Positions 21,067-32,400 of a stretch of DNA of 64,000 nt are shown here, piece after piece; position 1 is the first letter of the stretch, and the number at the start of each line of letters is the position of its first letter. Origin of the DNA: Pseudomonadota bacterium (GTDB lineage Bacteria > Myxococcota_A > Polyangia > Haliangiales > Haliangiaceae). Under the pieces are notes generated by a model, which saw only the letters and a program-made list of their open reading frames with translations, was not told the origin of the DNA and searched no databases. The position numbers and the translations under genes are program-made. The DNA lies in the NCBI GenBank assembly GCA_022360315.1, contig JAKSDA010000044.1, positions 1-64,000 of the forward strand, in the 5' to 3' direction.

Positions 21067-21756
21067 ATGTGTGGACGCTACACGCTCACCTCGACCGATG
21101 GGCTGGTCGAGGAGTTCGGTCTGATCCAGCAGCCACTCGACTTGCAGCCGCGTTACAACATTGCGCCAACCCAGCGTGTACCGGTGGTCGCCCACCGGGC
21201 CAGCCACGAGCGCGAACTCATCGTGATGCGCTGGGGCCTGGTTCCCTCTTGGGCCAAAGATCTGTCCATTGGCAATCGATTGATAAACGCGCGCTGCGAG
21301 ACCGTGGCCGAAAAGCCGGCCTTTCGCGAGGCTCTGCTCCGGCGCCGTTGTCTGGTCGCAGCCAACGGCTTCTACGAGTGGAAGCGGGCCGGCAAGCGCA
21401 AGATTCCCCATTACATCTACCGTCGCTCGGGCCTGCTCATCGCGTTCGCCGGGCTGTGGGAACGATGGAAAGACCCCGACGAGAGCTGGCTACTTTCGTT
21501 CACCATCATTACCACAGCGGCCAACGACCTCATGGCACCGATCCACAACCGCATGCCGGTGATTATCGAAAGGGCCGACTACGAGCGCTGGCTCGACCCC
21601 CATATTCAATCGCACGACGCTGTGGTCGACCTTTTGACGCCGCCGCCGGTCGACTCCCTGGAGATGCGCGAAGTATCGACGCTGGTCAATTCGGTCAAGA
21701 ACGATAGTGCCAGTTGCGTCGAGCCCGCCGCCGAGCAGCGCTGGTTATTCGATTGA
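21067..21756 (+). CDS. SRAP-domain abasic-site processing protein (YedK/HMCES)
   Basis: 229 aa. It starts MCGRYTL; after removal of Met the Cys2 becomes the N-terminal residue that forms a thiazolidine crosslink with abasic sites in single-stranded DNA. Other conserved features are YNIAPTQRVPVV (with the family Asn), MRWGLVPSWAKD, INARCETVAEKPAF, RCLVAANGFYEWKR (catalytic Glu) and PIHNRMPVII (catalytic His). The length is the bacterial YedK norm. It protects replication-associated DNA from breakage. It is transcribed away from menB, with a perfect palindrome just upstream. Confidence 0.95.
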   Translation: MCGRYTLTSTDGLVEEFGLIQQPLDLQPRYNIAPTQRVPVVAHRASHERELIVMRWGLVPSWAKDLSIGNRLINARCETVAEKPAFREALLRRRCLVAANGFYEWKRAGKRKIPHYIYRRSGLLIAFAGLWERWKDPDESWLLSFTIITTAANDLMAPIHNRMPVIIERADYERWLDPHIQSHDAVVDLLTPPPVDSLEMREVSTLVNSVKNDSASCVEPAAEQRWLFD

Positions 21757-21902
21757 CCGCGCGCTGGTGCGGTATTGCGGTGAATTGCTCATGCGAAAAC
21801 GAAGTGCCCGGCGCGGCGAGGTACACGAGGGGGCAATTGGAGGATCACTTCTGTCTATATATTCACCATGACCAGACTGGCCACGCCGGACACTTCGAAT
21901 CT

Positions 21903-22517
21903 TCATTCCTTTGACGCCCTGGTTGCCATTTTGGTTACGGCAGGCCGCGCGCGGTGTCCAGGGCCGGATGTGGCCGATCGCCTGGCTATCATGTAGCGGC
22001 GCACCGCGCGGCGGGCGCGAAACGCGCGTTGCTTGGCTGCGTTGGTCGATACGCCCAACATCTCTCCCAGCTCGCGCTCTGTCGTCCCGAGTACAAACCG
22101 CTCGATAAACGCTCGCCGATCGATCTCGCGCATGTCGGCGAGGCATCCCATCAGGCACTCGACCAGCTGCGACGAGTTGGCGTCGTCCTCCGGAGACTGG
22201 CCCGGCGCCTCCAGATTGGCCAGTTCGCTGTGCCAGTCGCTTCCCCTGGCGGGCGCTTGATAGCGGCGGTAGTACGGCTTGCGCAAAAAACTCAGTGCAG
22301 TTGTAAACGCAATTCGATGCAGCCAGGACTCAAACCGCGCTGCACCAGAAAACGAGTGGCGGGCGCAATAGGCGCGCAGCATCGCCTCCTGGGCAGCGTC
22401 TTCGGCCTGATCGGGCGCCTTTAGAACCTTCAGAGCAACGCCATAGGCAAGCTGCCACTCTCTGAGTCCGAAACTGGTTGGTACTCGCATCATCGTCACG
22501 CCGGTACTACGACGCAT
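21903..22517 (-). CDS. ECF-type RNA polymerase sigma factor
   Basis: 204 aa. Region 2 is AYGVALKVLKAPDQAEDAAQEAMLRAYCARHSF with the typical acidic DQAEDAAQE core and FESWLHRIAFTTALSFLRK. Region 4 is ERFVLGTTERELGEMLGVSTNAAKQRAFRARRAV, a helix-turn-helix for the -35 element. A short basic tail follows. There is no adjacent anti-sigma gene on either side, which is unusual for ECF sigma factors. The start is uncertain among three nearby Met codons; the conserved part begins after the third. It is divergent from the flavin oxidoreductase gene. Confidence 0.88.
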   Translation of the reverse strand: MRRSTGVTMMRVPTSFGLREWQLAYGVALKVLKAPDQAEDAAQEAMLRAYCARHSFSGAARFESWLHRIAFTTALSFLRKPYYRRYQAPARGSDWHSELANLEAPGQSPEDDANSSQLVECLMGCLADMREIDRRAFIERFVLGTTERELGEMLGVSTNAAKQRAFRARRAVRRYMIARRSATSGPGHRARPAVTKMATRASKE

Positions 22518-22822
22518 GGGCCGCTGTGGTTACGGGTATCTCATCGGATGACAACCGTGGTTTGGCCAAACAGAAACGTATTGAGTGATGAGGCAAGGCG
22601 TTTTGTAGCGAGGCCAACGGCCGCCCCGGCCGCCCCGGCCGCACGGAGGCTTGGCCTAACATGATCGCCCGGGCGCACAGCTCTGGAGCCGCGTGCGGTC
22701 CCCTGAGGTCGTTCCAAAGTTACCGTGGATAGATTCCGTCGGGCACAGCTCTGGACAGGGGGGTCCGGTTGTAATTACACTACGCGGTCGATTGGCTTCT
22801 GAACGACCTCCAATACGATTCT
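22518..22822. other. Intergenic region between divergent genes
   Basis: 305 bases between the sigma gene and the oxidoreductase. A short repeat of CCCCGGCCG occurs near 22625-22645 and GCACAGCTCTGGA occurs twice (near 22675 and 22745). No gene or RNA recognised. Confidence 0.4.
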
Positions 22823-24415
22823 ATGGTCCAGTACCGCGTTGCAGTTGCTCCGGACGACGAGTTCAACCGGCGCCTTGTAGATTCTGTACATCCAGCGGAG
22901 TGGACGAATCCACATGGCACCGGCACCTATAATCTGGTCGTGATCGGCGCGGGTACCGCCGGACTGGTCACCGCAGCTGGGGCTGCGGGGCTGGGCGCCA
23001 GGGTCGCGTTGATCGAGCGGCACCTCATGGGTGGCGACTGTCTCAATACGGGCTGCGTGCCGTCCAAGGCGTTGATCCGATCATCGCGCGTGGCGGCCCA
23101 GGCCCGGCGCAGCGCGGAGTACGGTGTACACACTGGCGCCGTGCGGGTCGATTTTGCCGACGTCATGGCTCGCATGCGCCGGTTGCGCGCGGACATTGCG
23201 CCGAATGACAGCGCTGCGCGGTTTCGCGACCTGGGCGTGGACGTCTATCTCGGTCACGCCCGTTTTGTCTCCGCGCGCGAGATCGTGGTCGATCGTGCCT
23301 CCTGGCTGCCCGATCGCACGGACGACGGCCGCTCGGATGCTGCCCGCCGGCCGCGCGGCGACTCGGACAACTCCGGCCCGCGCCTGCGGTTTGCCCGCGC
23401 GGTCATCGCGACCGGGGCGCGCCCTCGCGAGGTACAGATTCCCGGTCTGGCCGGGGCGGGATATCTGACCAGCGACACCATCTTCGAGCTCACCGAGCTA
23501 CCGGAGCGGCTCGTCGTGATCGGCGGTGGACCGATCGGCTGCGAACTGGCCCAGGCGTTTGCCCGTTTTGGCGCCCGGGTCACCGTGGTGGAAACCGGAC
23601 CTCGGCTGCTCGGCAAGGAGGAGCCCGATGCCAGTGCGATCGCGGCGCAGGCCCTCGAGCGCGATGGGGTCACTGTACTGGTCGACGCCCGCGTGGTTCG
23701 AGTCGAGCCCGATCGCACTGTGGTCGTGGACAGTGCTCGGGGCGTCACGCGGGTGGCCGCAACGGCCGTCCTGGTTGCTGCCGGCCGGACCCCGAACCTG
23801 CACCATCTCGATGTGGAGCGCGCCGGTGTCACCTGGGATGAACGCGGTGTTGCGGTGGATGAGCGCATGCGGACCAGCAACCGCCACATTTACGCCGCTG
23901 GCGACGTGGCTTCGCCCGAGAGATTCACCCACGCAGCCGACGCCATGGCCCGCCTGATCATCCGCAATGCACTGTTTTTTGGCCGCAACAAGGTCGCTGG
24001 TCTGATCATTCCGCGGGTGACATTCACCGATCCGGAAATCGCTTCGGTGGGGCTCACCGGGGAGCAGGCGGCTGCGCGCCGACTCGCCATCGACACCTTC
24101 GAGGTGTCGCTCGACCACATCGATCGCGCCGTCCTCGACGGCAGGACCGACGGATTCGTGCGGGTCCACGTGCGCGAGGGCAGAGATGACATTGTCGGAG
24201 CCACGGTTGTGGCGCCACACGCCGGAGAGATGATCGGAGAATTCACCGTGGCGATGACCCACAAACTCGGACTCGCCAGACTGGGTAGTACGATCCATCC
24301 CTACCCGACCACTGCGCTGGCTGTGCGCCAGGTCGCCGATCGATATCAGCGCACCCGACTCACCCCCTGGCTGGCCCGTCTGTTCGGCAAATTTTTGGCC
24401 TGGAGGCGCGGTTAG
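22823..24415 (+). CDS. FAD-dependent pyridine nucleotide-disulfide oxidoreductase (MerA-like)
   Basis: 530 aa. The FAD site is VVIGAGTAGLVTAAGAAGLG. The redox-active disulfide GGDCLNTGCVPSKA uses Cys73 and Cys78. A second Rossmann fold (VVIGGGPIGCELAQAFARFG) binds NAD(P)H, and FAD contacts recur in IYAAGDVASPERFTHAADAM. The C-terminal dimerisation domain has the HPYPTTALAVRQ segment. It resembles mercuric reductases by motif, but there is no vicinal Cys pair at the C-terminus and no HMA domain, so mercury reduction is unlikely. A charged Asp/Arg insertion lies near residues 160-185. The next gene starts 2 bases after the stop, tying it to the two transferases. Confidence 0.92.
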   Translation: MVQYRVAVAPDDEFNRRLVDSVHPAEWTNPHGTGTYNLVVIGAGTAGLVTAAGAAGLGARVALIERHLMGGDCLNTGCVPSKALIRSSRVAAQARRSAEYGVHTGAVRVDFADVMARMRRLRADIAPNDSAARFRDLGVDVYLGHARFVSAREIVVDRASWLPDRTDDGRSDAARRPRGDSDNSGPRLRFARAVIATGARPREVQIPGLAGAGYLTSDTIFELTELPERLVVIGGGPIGCELAQAFARFGARVTVVETGPRLLGKEEPDASAIAAQALERDGVTVLVDARVVRVEPDRTVVVDSARGVTRVAATAVLVAAGRTPNLHHLDVERAGVTWDERGVAVDERMRTSNRHIYAAGDVASPERFTHAADAMARLIIRNALFFGRNKVAGLIIPRVTFTDPEIASVGLTGEQAAARRLAIDTFEVSLDHIDRAVLDGRTDGFVRVHVREGRDDIVGATVVAPHAGEMIGEFTVAMTHKLGLARLGSTIHPYPTTALAVRQVADRYQRTRLTPWLARLFGKFLAWRRG

Positions 24416-24417
24416 GT

Positions 24418-25068
24418 ATGTCGCTGGCGATCTGTGTCATGGCCAGGGTACCGATACCCGGGCAGGCCAAGACTCGGCTGAGCCCGCCGCTGACTGCGGA
24501 GGAGGCCGCCGATCTGGCCGCGGCCTTTCTGCTCGACGTCTGGAGCGCCGCCACCAGGGTATCCGGTGCCGAGGTATTTCTGTCCTATCGCGGGGATGAG
24601 GGCAAACTTCCCGGCGAGTTTGGCAACGTCGCCCGTTTCTCGCAGGAGGGCGCCGACCTGGGCGCTCGCATGGAGCATACCGCGCGGGTCGGTTTGACTC
24701 GCGCCAGCAGCGTTTTGGTGATCGGCAGTGATCTGCCCGGACTCTCGGCCAGCTGCTTGCAAACTGCGCGGGACGCTCTCATCGATCACGATGCAGTTCT
24801 CGGCCCGTCGATCGACGGCGGGTTTTATCTGATCGGCCTGCGCGACAGCCCTCCCGGTCTTCTGGCCGATTTGCCGTGGAGCGCGAAAAACACCCATGAG
24901 GCGACCCGATCCCGCCTCATCGACCGGGGCATGCGAGTCGCCGAGGCGCCTCGCTTCGACGACGTCGACACCATCGACGACGTGGTGGCGCTGCGCAACG
25001 CCATTGTTGCCGGGAGTTTACTCGCTCCGGCCAGCGCCCTGGTACTTTCGCGACTCACATGCGTCTGA
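24418..25068 (+). CDS. rSAM/selenodomain-associated transferase 1 (TIGR04282-like)
   Basis: 216 aa, CofC/nucleotidyltransferase-like fold. Diagnostic segments are CVMARVPIPGQAKTRLSPPL at the N-terminus, VIGSDLPGLSASCLQTARDA and VLGPSIDGGFYLIGL. The family sits beside its partner transferase 2 and is linked in the literature to arsenosugar-type cofactor or product clusters. Here the order is oxidoreductase, transferase 1, transferase 2, with the last two overlapping by 10 bases. The radical SAM partner is not in this window. Enzymatic activity is uncertain. Confidence 0.85.
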   Translation: MSLAICVMARVPIPGQAKTRLSPPLTAEEAADLAAAFLLDVWSAATRVSGAEVFLSYRGDEGKLPGEFGNVARFSQEGADLGARMEHTARVGLTRASSVLVIGSDLPGLSASCLQTARDALIDHDAVLGPSIDGGFYLIGLRDSPPGLLADLPWSAKNTHEATRSRLIDRGMRVAEAPRFDDVDTIDDVVALRNAIVAGSLLAPASALVLSRLTCV

Positions 25069-25748
25069 GTGTCGTCATACCAGCAATCGACGAGGCCGCG
25101 ACCATCGATGCCTGCCTCGATCGAGTCGCCGCCCAGCCGGGCGTATTCGAGTGCATCGTGGCCGACGGTGGCAGCGCGGATGACACAGTGGCCCGGGTGC
25201 GCCAGCACCGGGGTGTGCGGGTCATCGAGGCCGAGCCCGGTCGAGGTCGTCAGCTCAACGCGGGCGCCGGCCTGGCGTCGGGCGACACACTTTTGTTTCT
25301 TCACGTCGACACCGAGCTGCCGGTCCATGCCAGCGCCACGATCGACCGTATTCTGCACCGGCCAGGGGTCGTGGCGGGCGGTTTTCGCACCTGGCATGTG
25401 GCCGACAAATGGCGCGGTACGGCCAGAGCTGCGCTGCTTCACCTGGCCGACCTGCGCTCGCGCTACAGCTCGGTCCTCTACGGCGACCAGGCCATGTTCA
25501 TGCGCCACGCGACCTTCGTCCGGGCGGGCGGCTTCCCCGAGATCGCGCTCATGGAGGATATTGCATTGTCCAAAAAACTGGCCAAATTGGGTCGCATCGA
25601 GATCGCTCGCCGCTCGGTCCGGGTATCGGGACGCCGCTTCGAGGCGGCACCCGTGACCCAGACCGTTCTGGTCAACGTATTTCCCCTGCTCTACGCGGCT
25701 GGCGTATCGCCAAACGTTCTGGCCCGGCTGTACGGGCGTCCGAGATGA
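25059..25748 (+). CDS. rSAM/selenodomain-associated transferase 2 (GT2 fold, TIGR04283-like)
   Basis: 229 aa GT-A glycosyltransferase. Features are [37 protein letters not shown] (nucleotide-sugar binding), [30 protein letters not shown] (the DxD-like HVDT), [12 protein letters not shown] and [18 protein letters not shown]. No membrane segment is obvious apart from a hydrophobic C-terminus ([11 protein letters not shown]). It overlaps transferase 1 and presumably acts in the same pathway as the upstream flavoprotein. Function is known only by association. Confidence 0.87.
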   Translation: MRLSVVIPAIDEAATIDACLDRVAAQPGVFECIVADGGSADDTVARVRQHRGVRVIEAEPGRGRQLNAGAGLASGDTLLFLHVDTELPVHASATIDRILHRPGVVAGGFRTWHVADKWRGTARAALLHLADLRSRYSSVLYGDQAMFMRHATFVRAGGFPEIALMEDIALSKKLAKLGRIEIARRSVRVSGRRFEAAPVTQTVLVNVFPLLYAAGVSPNVLARLYGRPR

Positions 25749-25957
25749 GTATGCCGACATTTTCGGAGCGGATCACCGGGCATCTGCATCCGGCATCGAC
25801 CCGGTCGTCCGGCAGGCAGTTCGATCGTCCCGGCTCGATGCCAGGCCCGCCCTGGCGGGCAGCTCGGTCGCCCCGGGTCGATACCACACCGGTCCCCGCG
25901 ATGATCGGCTATGGTGGCGTCTGCCGGGATTCCGGTGCAACCGAACAGAGTTCCGAG

Positions 25958-28441
25958 ATGATCGCACACACCGCTGCCCAATCCGCCCGCTGGCTCGCTT
26001 GCCTGGTTCTCTTGACCAGTGTCGACTGCAAGCCCGATCGGCGAAGTTCCACTGGCTCGGACGAATCGAGCTCGGCGCAAACAACCGTGCAACCGGTACA
26101 GCAAACTCCTGGGCAAGGCGGGCCCGGCGACTTTGTTCTGCCCGGCGCGCAGCCGTTCGACGCCGCATTGGCGGCCCGTCTGCGGCAGGCCGTGGCCAGG
26201 CGCGGCGCCGGCTACAAGCCGCGCACCCGCCACAAGCACGCCGACGGCTCGGCCCTTTACATCAACCGGCTGATCTTCGAATCGAGCCCCTATCTTCTCC
26301 AACACGCTCATAACCCGGTCAACTGGTACCCGTGGGGCGAGCGGGCATTCGAAACCGCCAAACGGCTCGATCGCCCGGTTCTGCTCAGCGTGGGCTACTC
26401 GACCTGCCACTGGTGTCACGTCATGGAGGAAGAATCGTTCGAGGATCCGGACATCGCCGCCTATATCAACGCCAATTATGTGGCCATCAAAGTCGACCGC
26501 GAAGAGCTTCCCGACGTCGACTCCATCTACATGGGGGCGGTGCGATATTTCACCAGGGGACGGGGCGGCTGGCCCATGACCGTGTGGCTCACGCCGGATC
26601 GCAAACCGTTCTTTGGCGGCACCTATTTTCCCCCCCGCGCCGGCGTGCGCGGCAGTGGAGTCGGCTTTTTCGAATTGCTCGAAGGCCTCAAAACCGCCTA
26701 TGACGGGGAAAGGGAGCAGATCGCCGAGCGAGCTCACCACGCCGTCGCTGTGATTCAGCGCATGAATACACCACCGGCCAGCCTCGCCTTCGACGCCAGC
26801 GACGCCGAGGCGGCGCTGCACCAAGCCATCGCCTATTACAAATCGGGCTTCGACCCGGTAAACGGCGGCATGAAAGGGCAACCCAAGTTTCCCAGCTCTC
26901 TGCCCGTGCGCGTCCTGCTGCGCTACTACCGCCGCACCAACGACGCCGCGGTGTTGCGCATGGCCGAGACCACCCTGACCAGAATGGCCGCGGGCGGCAT
27001 CTACGACCACGTGGCTGGCGGATTTCACCGCTATTCCACCGACCGGCGCTGGCTGGTACCACACTTCGAAAAAATGCTCTACGACAACGCTCGGTTGACT
27101 CTGGCCTATCTCGAAGCCCATCAGATTACCGGCCGGGACGATTTCGCCGAAGTGGCGCGCGAAATCTTGCACTACGTGGCGCGGGACATGACTGCCCCGG
27201 AAGGACCTTTTTATTCGGCGACCGACGCCGACAGCAAAAATCCCGCCGGGCATACCGAGGAGGGCTGGTTTTTCACCTGGACCCCCAACGAGCTGGCCGC
27301 CGTACTCGACCCCGATGGCTACGCACTGGCACGGGCGTTGTTTGCAGTCGAATGGGATGGCAACTTCGAGGGCCGCACCATTTTGTCCCGTCCCGCGCCG
27401 CTCGACGAGGTCGCCAGCGGCCTCGGCATGTCCCCGGCCGAAGCCCGGCAAACCCTCGCTGCCATCAAGCAAATCCTCTATCGCGAGCGGGCCAAACGGC
27501 CGCGCCCGCTGCGCGACGAGAAGTTTCTCACCTCGTGGAACGGCCTGATGATATCGGCCTTTGCCCGCGCCGCCGTGGTCCTCTCGCCGGCCGCGAATCA
27601 GCCCGACTACGCCGAGCATGCCGGGCGCGCAGCCGATTTCATTCTGTCCAGGATGAGGCGCAAAAATGGCCTGTATCGCGTCTACAAGGACGGCAAGGCC
27701 AAAATACCCGGCTATCTCGACGACTATGCCTTCTTCATCGCCGCCTTGCTCGACCTCTTCGAGGCGACCTCCGAGCCGCGCTATATCGCCGAGGCCATCG
27801 CCCTTGACCGGGTCGTCCAAGAGCGCTTCCAAGACCGCGTCGCCGGTGGCTATTACTACACCTCGAGCGCCGATCACGAGCCCTTGCTGGCCCGCGAAAA
27901 ACCCACCTACGATGGCGCCATCCCCAGTGGCAGTTCGATCTCTCTGGTCAATTTGTTGCGCCTTTACGAGCTGACCACCGAGACCGAATACCGCAAACGA
28001 GCCGATGAGCTGATAGCCAGTTTATCGGCCGTAGTCAAGCGCGACCCGACGGCCATGTCCGAACTTCTTCTCGGCCTGGACTTCGTCACCGACACGGCCA
28101 AGGAGATCGTCATCGTCGTGCCCCGAGAGCGCCGGCAAGCGCAGCCCTTTCTCGACGTGATCTCGACCAGTTTTCTGCCCAATACAGTCCTTGCCGTGGT
28201 CGACGAAGAAACCACCCGGGGCAAACTGGGGCGACGGATTCCACTGCTGAAGAGCAAGGTGGCCCAGCGCGGCCAGGCCACCGCCTATGTCTGCGAAAGG
28301 CAGCGCTGCGAACTACCCACCCGCGACCCCGCCGTGTTCCGCCGCCAGATCGCCGAGGTCGTGCCGATGGGTCCTGTCACCGGGCAATCGTCTGGGCCAT
28401 CTTCCCGGCCACCGGCAAAAACCCCGACCGCCGGGCCGTGA
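25958..28441 (+). CDS. YyaL/DUF255 thioredoxin-fold lipoprotein
   Basis: 827 aa from ATG 25958. A lipoprotein-like signal ([16 protein letters not shown]) precedes a low-complexity linker. The thioredoxin-like N-terminal domain has the family hallmarks [19 protein letters not shown] and [16 protein letters not shown], with CxxC at Cys150 and Cys153, then [11 protein letters not shown] and GGTYFPP. The remaining 550 residues form an (alpha/alpha)6 barrel of glycosidase type ([48 protein letters not shown]). Homologues (spermatogenesis-associated protein 20 in animals) have no settled function. Longer upstream readings overlap the GT gene and look non-coding. Export is predicted, unlike many family members. 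Confidence 0.88.
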   Translation: MIAHTAAQSARWLACLVLLTSVDCKPDRRSSTGSDESSSAQTTVQPVQQTPGQGGPGDFVLPGAQPFDAALAARLRQAVARRGAGYKPRTRHKHADGSALYINRLIFESSPYLLQHAHNPVNWYPWGERAFETAKRLDRPVLLSVGYSTCHWCHVMEEESFEDPDIAAYINANYVAIKVDREELPDVDSIYMGAVRYFTRGRGGWPMTVWLTPDRKPFFGGTYFPPRAGVRGSGVGFFELLEGLKTAYDGEREQIAERAHHAVAVIQRMNTPPASLAFDASDAEAALHQAIAYYKSGFDPVNGGMKGQPKFPSSLPVRVLLRYYRRTNDAAVLRMAETTLTRMAAGGIYDHVAGGFHRYSTDRRWLVPHFEKMLYDNARLTLAYLEAHQITGRDDFAEVAREILHYVARDMTAPEGPFYSATDADSKNPAGHTEEGWFFTWTPNELAAVLDPDGYALARALFAVEWDGNFEGRTILSRPAPLDEVASGLGMSPAEARQTLAAIKQILYRERAKRPRPLRDEKFLTSWNGLMISAFARAAVVLSPAANQPDYAEHAGRAADFILSRMRRKNGLYRVYKDGKAKIPGYLDDYAFFIAALLDLFEATSEPRYIAEAIALDRVVQERFQDRVAGGYYYTSSADHEPLLAREKPTYDGAIPSGSSISLVNLLRLYELTTETEYRKRADELIASLSAVVKRDPTAMSELLLGLDFVTDTAKEIVIVVPRERRQAQPFLDVISTSFLPNTVLAVVDEETTRGKLGRRIPLLKSKVAQRGQATAYVCERQRCELPTRDPAVFRRQIAEVVPMGPVTGQSSGPSSRPPAKTPTAGP

Positions 28442-28635
28442 CGCCAGCTGCCCATCGGCGCCGCGGTCGAGCGGCCCGCTGGCGGGAATGGGCGAGACCA
28501 GGCCGATGCGAGCAGTCCCGCGCAGCGTACACCGGGTACGCGAGTGGCAACCGGGCATGCAACGTGAGTTCGCGCCGTGGATCTCGAACCAGGTGAGGCT
28601 GTATACTGCGGCGCCCGCCATTCAGGAAGGACCTC

Positions 28636-29340
28636 ATGCACATCGCATTCGACGCCGACGATACGCTGTGGCACAACGAGTCGGTCTTTTCACTCACCTG
28701 CGAACGCTTCGCCGAGCTGCTCGCCGATCATTGCGAGGCCGGCGAACTCGACAACAAATTGATCGAGACTGAGCAGCGCAATTTGCGCCTGTACGGCTAC
28801 GGCGTAAAGGGCTTCACTCTGTCCATGCTCGAAACCGCGCTCGAAGTCTCGGCCCATCAGATCGATCCGGCCAATATTCAAGCCATTCTCGATGCTGGCA
28901 AGGCCATGCTCGAGCACCCCATCGAACTCCTTCCCGGGGTGAAAAACGCCGTCATCGACCTGGCCGCGCAGCATCCGCTCATGATCATCACCAAAGGCGA
29001 CCTATTCGACCAGGAGTCCAAGATCGCTCGCTCCGGGCTGAGCGACCTGTTCGCGATCATCGAAGTGGTGTCGGAAAAAAACCCCGACACGTATCGCCGC
29101 ATTCTCGACCGCCACGACATTGCAGCTGAGCGATTCGTCATGGTGGGTAACTCGGTAAAGTCGGATATCTTGCCGGTCGTGGCCATCGGAGGCAATGCGG
29201 TTCATGTCCCCTATGCCACGACCTGGGTGCTCGACCGGGTCGCCCACCGCGGCGCCCGGGGCGAGGGATTCTGGCAGATCGAGCACATGTCGGAGCTGCC
29301 CGCAGTGCTCGACCAAATCGCCGCTCTGGGCTGGGCGTGA
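28636..29340 (+). CDS. HAD-superfamily hydrolase
   Basis: 234 aa. Motif I is FDADDTLWHNE (nucleophile Asp6 and acid/base Asp8), motif II lies at LMIITKGDLFDQ (Thr), motif III at the Lys in VVSEKNPDTYRRIL, and motif IV at MVGNSVKSDILPVVAIGGNA. The helical cap between residues 15 and 90 fits class C1 phosphatases. It is a soluble small-molecule phosphatase of the dehalogenase-like group; the substrate is unknown. A GGAAGGA-like site (AGGAAGGACCT) precedes the ATG. Confidence 0.88.
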   Translation: MHIAFDADDTLWHNESVFSLTCERFAELLADHCEAGELDNKLIETEQRNLRLYGYGVKGFTLSMLETALEVSAHQIDPANIQAILDAGKAMLEHPIELLPGVKNAVIDLAAQHPLMIITKGDLFDQESKIARSGLSDLFAIIEVVSEKNPDTYRRILDRHDIAAERFVMVGNSVKSDILPVVAIGGNAVHVPYATTWVLDRVAHRGARGEGFWQIEHMSELPAVLDQIAALGWA

Positions 29341-29421
29341 GCGTTCGGCCGATCGGACTGGATCGCCGTGGGGCGTTTGATGATAGAGTTTCCTCTTGCC
29401 CTCACTTCAAGGAAACGCGAC

Positions 29422-32400
29422 ATGACCCAAGGCAGCGGTGAGCCGGCCGGCACCAACGGCATGTCACGCGATCAACGAGGCATCCGGGGCGAAACCAACC
29501 TTATCCGGGACCAAAGCACCCTTGTCCAGTCGACGGAAGCCACAGAGACCCGACTGAGTCAGGGCTCTCGCCGCAATTTCAAGCTCGAGATCGGCTCCCA
29601 CCTCGATCCCATGGTCGACAGTTATGAGCTGATCCGTCCGCTGGGTCGCGGTGGCATGGGCCAGGTGTTCTTGGCCCGGGATACTCGCCTCGGTCGCCTG
29701 GTCGCGATCAAGTTCCTCACCAGCAAGAGCGACGTCAGCGCTCAGCGTTTCGTCGCAGAAGCCAGGGCGACCGCGCAGTTCGATCACCCGAATGTCGTGG
29801 CAATTCACGATGCCGGCGAGCATCGCGGTCATCCTTATATGGTCCTTCAGTACGTCAAGGGCCAGTCCCTAAAAGAGTGGCTCGACCAGCGCAAACGAGC
29901 CCGGCTGCAACAGAAATCCGTACCGACACCGGCGGACAAAGCAAGGCTTGCAGTCCCGGCCACGACCCAGACCGGGCTATCGCCGAGCCGCATCGCCGAG
30001 CTGATGATTCCAGTGGTAAGGGCGCTGGTCCACGCCCACGAACTCGGCATCGTCCATCGCGACCTCAACCCGTGCAACATCATGATCACGGATACGGGTG
30101 TGGTCAAAGTGCTCGATTTTGGCATCGCCAAGATCATGGGCGCGATCGAATCGACTCCCGGCCAGCCAGATGAGCATGCCGAAGTATCCCAGTTCACCCA
30201 GGCCGGGCGGATCATTGGAACCAGGGCGTATATGTCGCCCGAACAGCTGGGCGCTGATACGGTCGATGATCGCACCGACGTATGGGCTGTGGGGTTGCTC
30301 CTCTACAAACTGGCATTTGGCACCAATCCGCAGGAATCGCTGCCGCTCAACGAATTACCAACGGTCGCCGACCTGAGCGTACCCATGCCGAGTGCCAGCG
30401 AGCAGGCGCCAGAACTCGGCAAGCTGGCAACCATCATCGATCGCTGCCTCATCAAGCGCAAGGCCGACCGGATCGGTTCGGCGCGCGAGGTTCTGGCCGA
30501 ACTGGAGACCGTGGCCTCGCCCCGTAGCGCCCCGTACAGACACGGCGAAGAGCCCGAACCCTATCCTGGTCTGGCCGCCTTTCAAGAGAGCGATGCCGAA
30601 CGTTTCTTCGGTCGCGACCAGGCAGTCGGCGAGGTGATCAGTCGCCTGGCCGATCAGCCCATGGTGGCCATCGTCGGCCCCTCGGGGGTCGGCAAGTCGT
30701 CGTTTGTCCGCGCCGGGGTGATTCCCGCGCTCAAACGCGCCGACCAGGCCTGGCAGGCCTTCGTCATTCGCCCCGGTCCCCATCCTCTGGCCGGCCTGGC
30801 CGAACTCCTTCTCCGCAGCTTCTGGCGCACTGCGCAGCATGGCTGCGAACCTGTGTTGCCAAAGACCAGCGACACCACCGAGACCCTGGTCTCGGAACGC
30901 TCCTCGACCGAAAGCAGTGACCAGCCAAAGGCCGTGAAAACCGACTCGTCCGAGCTGAACCGACTCGATGAACGAGAACCCATCTGTCGCCGTCTACAAG
31001 ACGAACCCGGCTACCTGGGCGCGCAACTGCGCGACCGGGCCCGGCGCAAGCTCACCCGCATCTTGCTCTTTGTCGATCAATTCGAAGAGCTCTACACCCT
31101 CGCCGATGCAGCACAGCGAGACGTATTTCTGGCTTGTCTGACCAGTGTAGCCGATGAGGTCGGCTCGCCGCTGCGCGTGATCGTGTCCCTGCGCTCGGAC
31201 TTTCTCGACTCGGTGGCCGAGAACCATGAAACTCTGCCCAAATTCAGTCGCGGTATTGCTTTGCTCAGTCCCATGACCCGCAACGACATGCGCGACGCCT
31301 TGCTCCGGCCACTGGCGGCGACCGAGTACCGCTTTGAAGACCGGGCGCTGGTCGACGAGTTGCTCGATTCCCTGGAGCACACGGCAGGAGCGCTGCCGTT
31401 ATTGCAGTTCACCGCGGCCAAGCTGTGGCATCACCGCGATACCTCACGACATCAGCTCACCTGGGCCAGTTATCGCGCCCTGGGTGGCGTGGCCGGGGCA
31501 CTGGCTGGGCATGCCGACGCGGTGCTGAGCGCCATGTCGGCCGGTGAAAAGCAATGGACCCGATCGCTCTTTTTGCGCCTGGTCACTCCCGAGCGCACCC
31601 GGACTCTGGCCACGGTGAACGAACTCCGCCAGTGCTGCGGCAGGGTTGCTACCAAGTTCGACCCTGTACTCGACCACTTGATCGACGCACGCCTGTTGAC
31701 CGTGACGGGTAGCGGTGGTGCCGACAAGATGGTCGAGATCGTGCACGAGTCGCTCATCAACCAGTGGCCGACACTGGCCGGTTGGCTCACTGACAATGAA
31801 GAAGATATCGCGTTTTTGGCCCGGCTACACCATGCCGCCGATGAGTGGCAAAAAAATGGCCGCGTCGACGATCTATTGTGGCGCGGGCGCGCAGCCCAGG
31901 ATGCGCAGAACTGGTACGAGCGCTATCAGGGCGAGTCCGAGAGCACGCTCAGTCCGCTGGAGGAGCGCTATGTGGTCGCTGTCCTGGCTCTGGACCAGCG
32001 CGCGCGCCGGCACCGACATTGCGTCGCGCTGGGTGTATTTGCCTTGTTGGGCGTTCTGGCCGTGGTTCTGTCATACCTGACAATCCGCGCCGAGAGTGAA
32101 GCTGCGCGGGCCGAAAGAGAAGCTCTCCGGGCCGAGAGCGAGGCGATTCGGAGTCGCAACGAAGCGATACGGGCGCGCAATGCCAGTCGCGTCGCTGCCG
32201 CGGAAGCCGCTCGCAGCGATCCGACGACCGTACTCGCATTGCTGCGCGAAGTGGAGCCCGGTGCCATACCGGCCAGCTGGTCTGGCCTGGTTCGCTGGGC
32301 CCTCTCGGCGGGTGTGGCGCATACAGTATTGCCCATACCCGCGTATGGCAACGCGGTGGCGTTCAGCCCCGACGGCACTCGTATCGTTCTGGCCGGTCTG

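Noticed and set aside
22823..24415. Mercuric reductase MerA
   Set aside because: The C-terminal vicinal Cys pair and the N-terminal HMA domain are absent, so only a general disulfide oxidoreductase is called.
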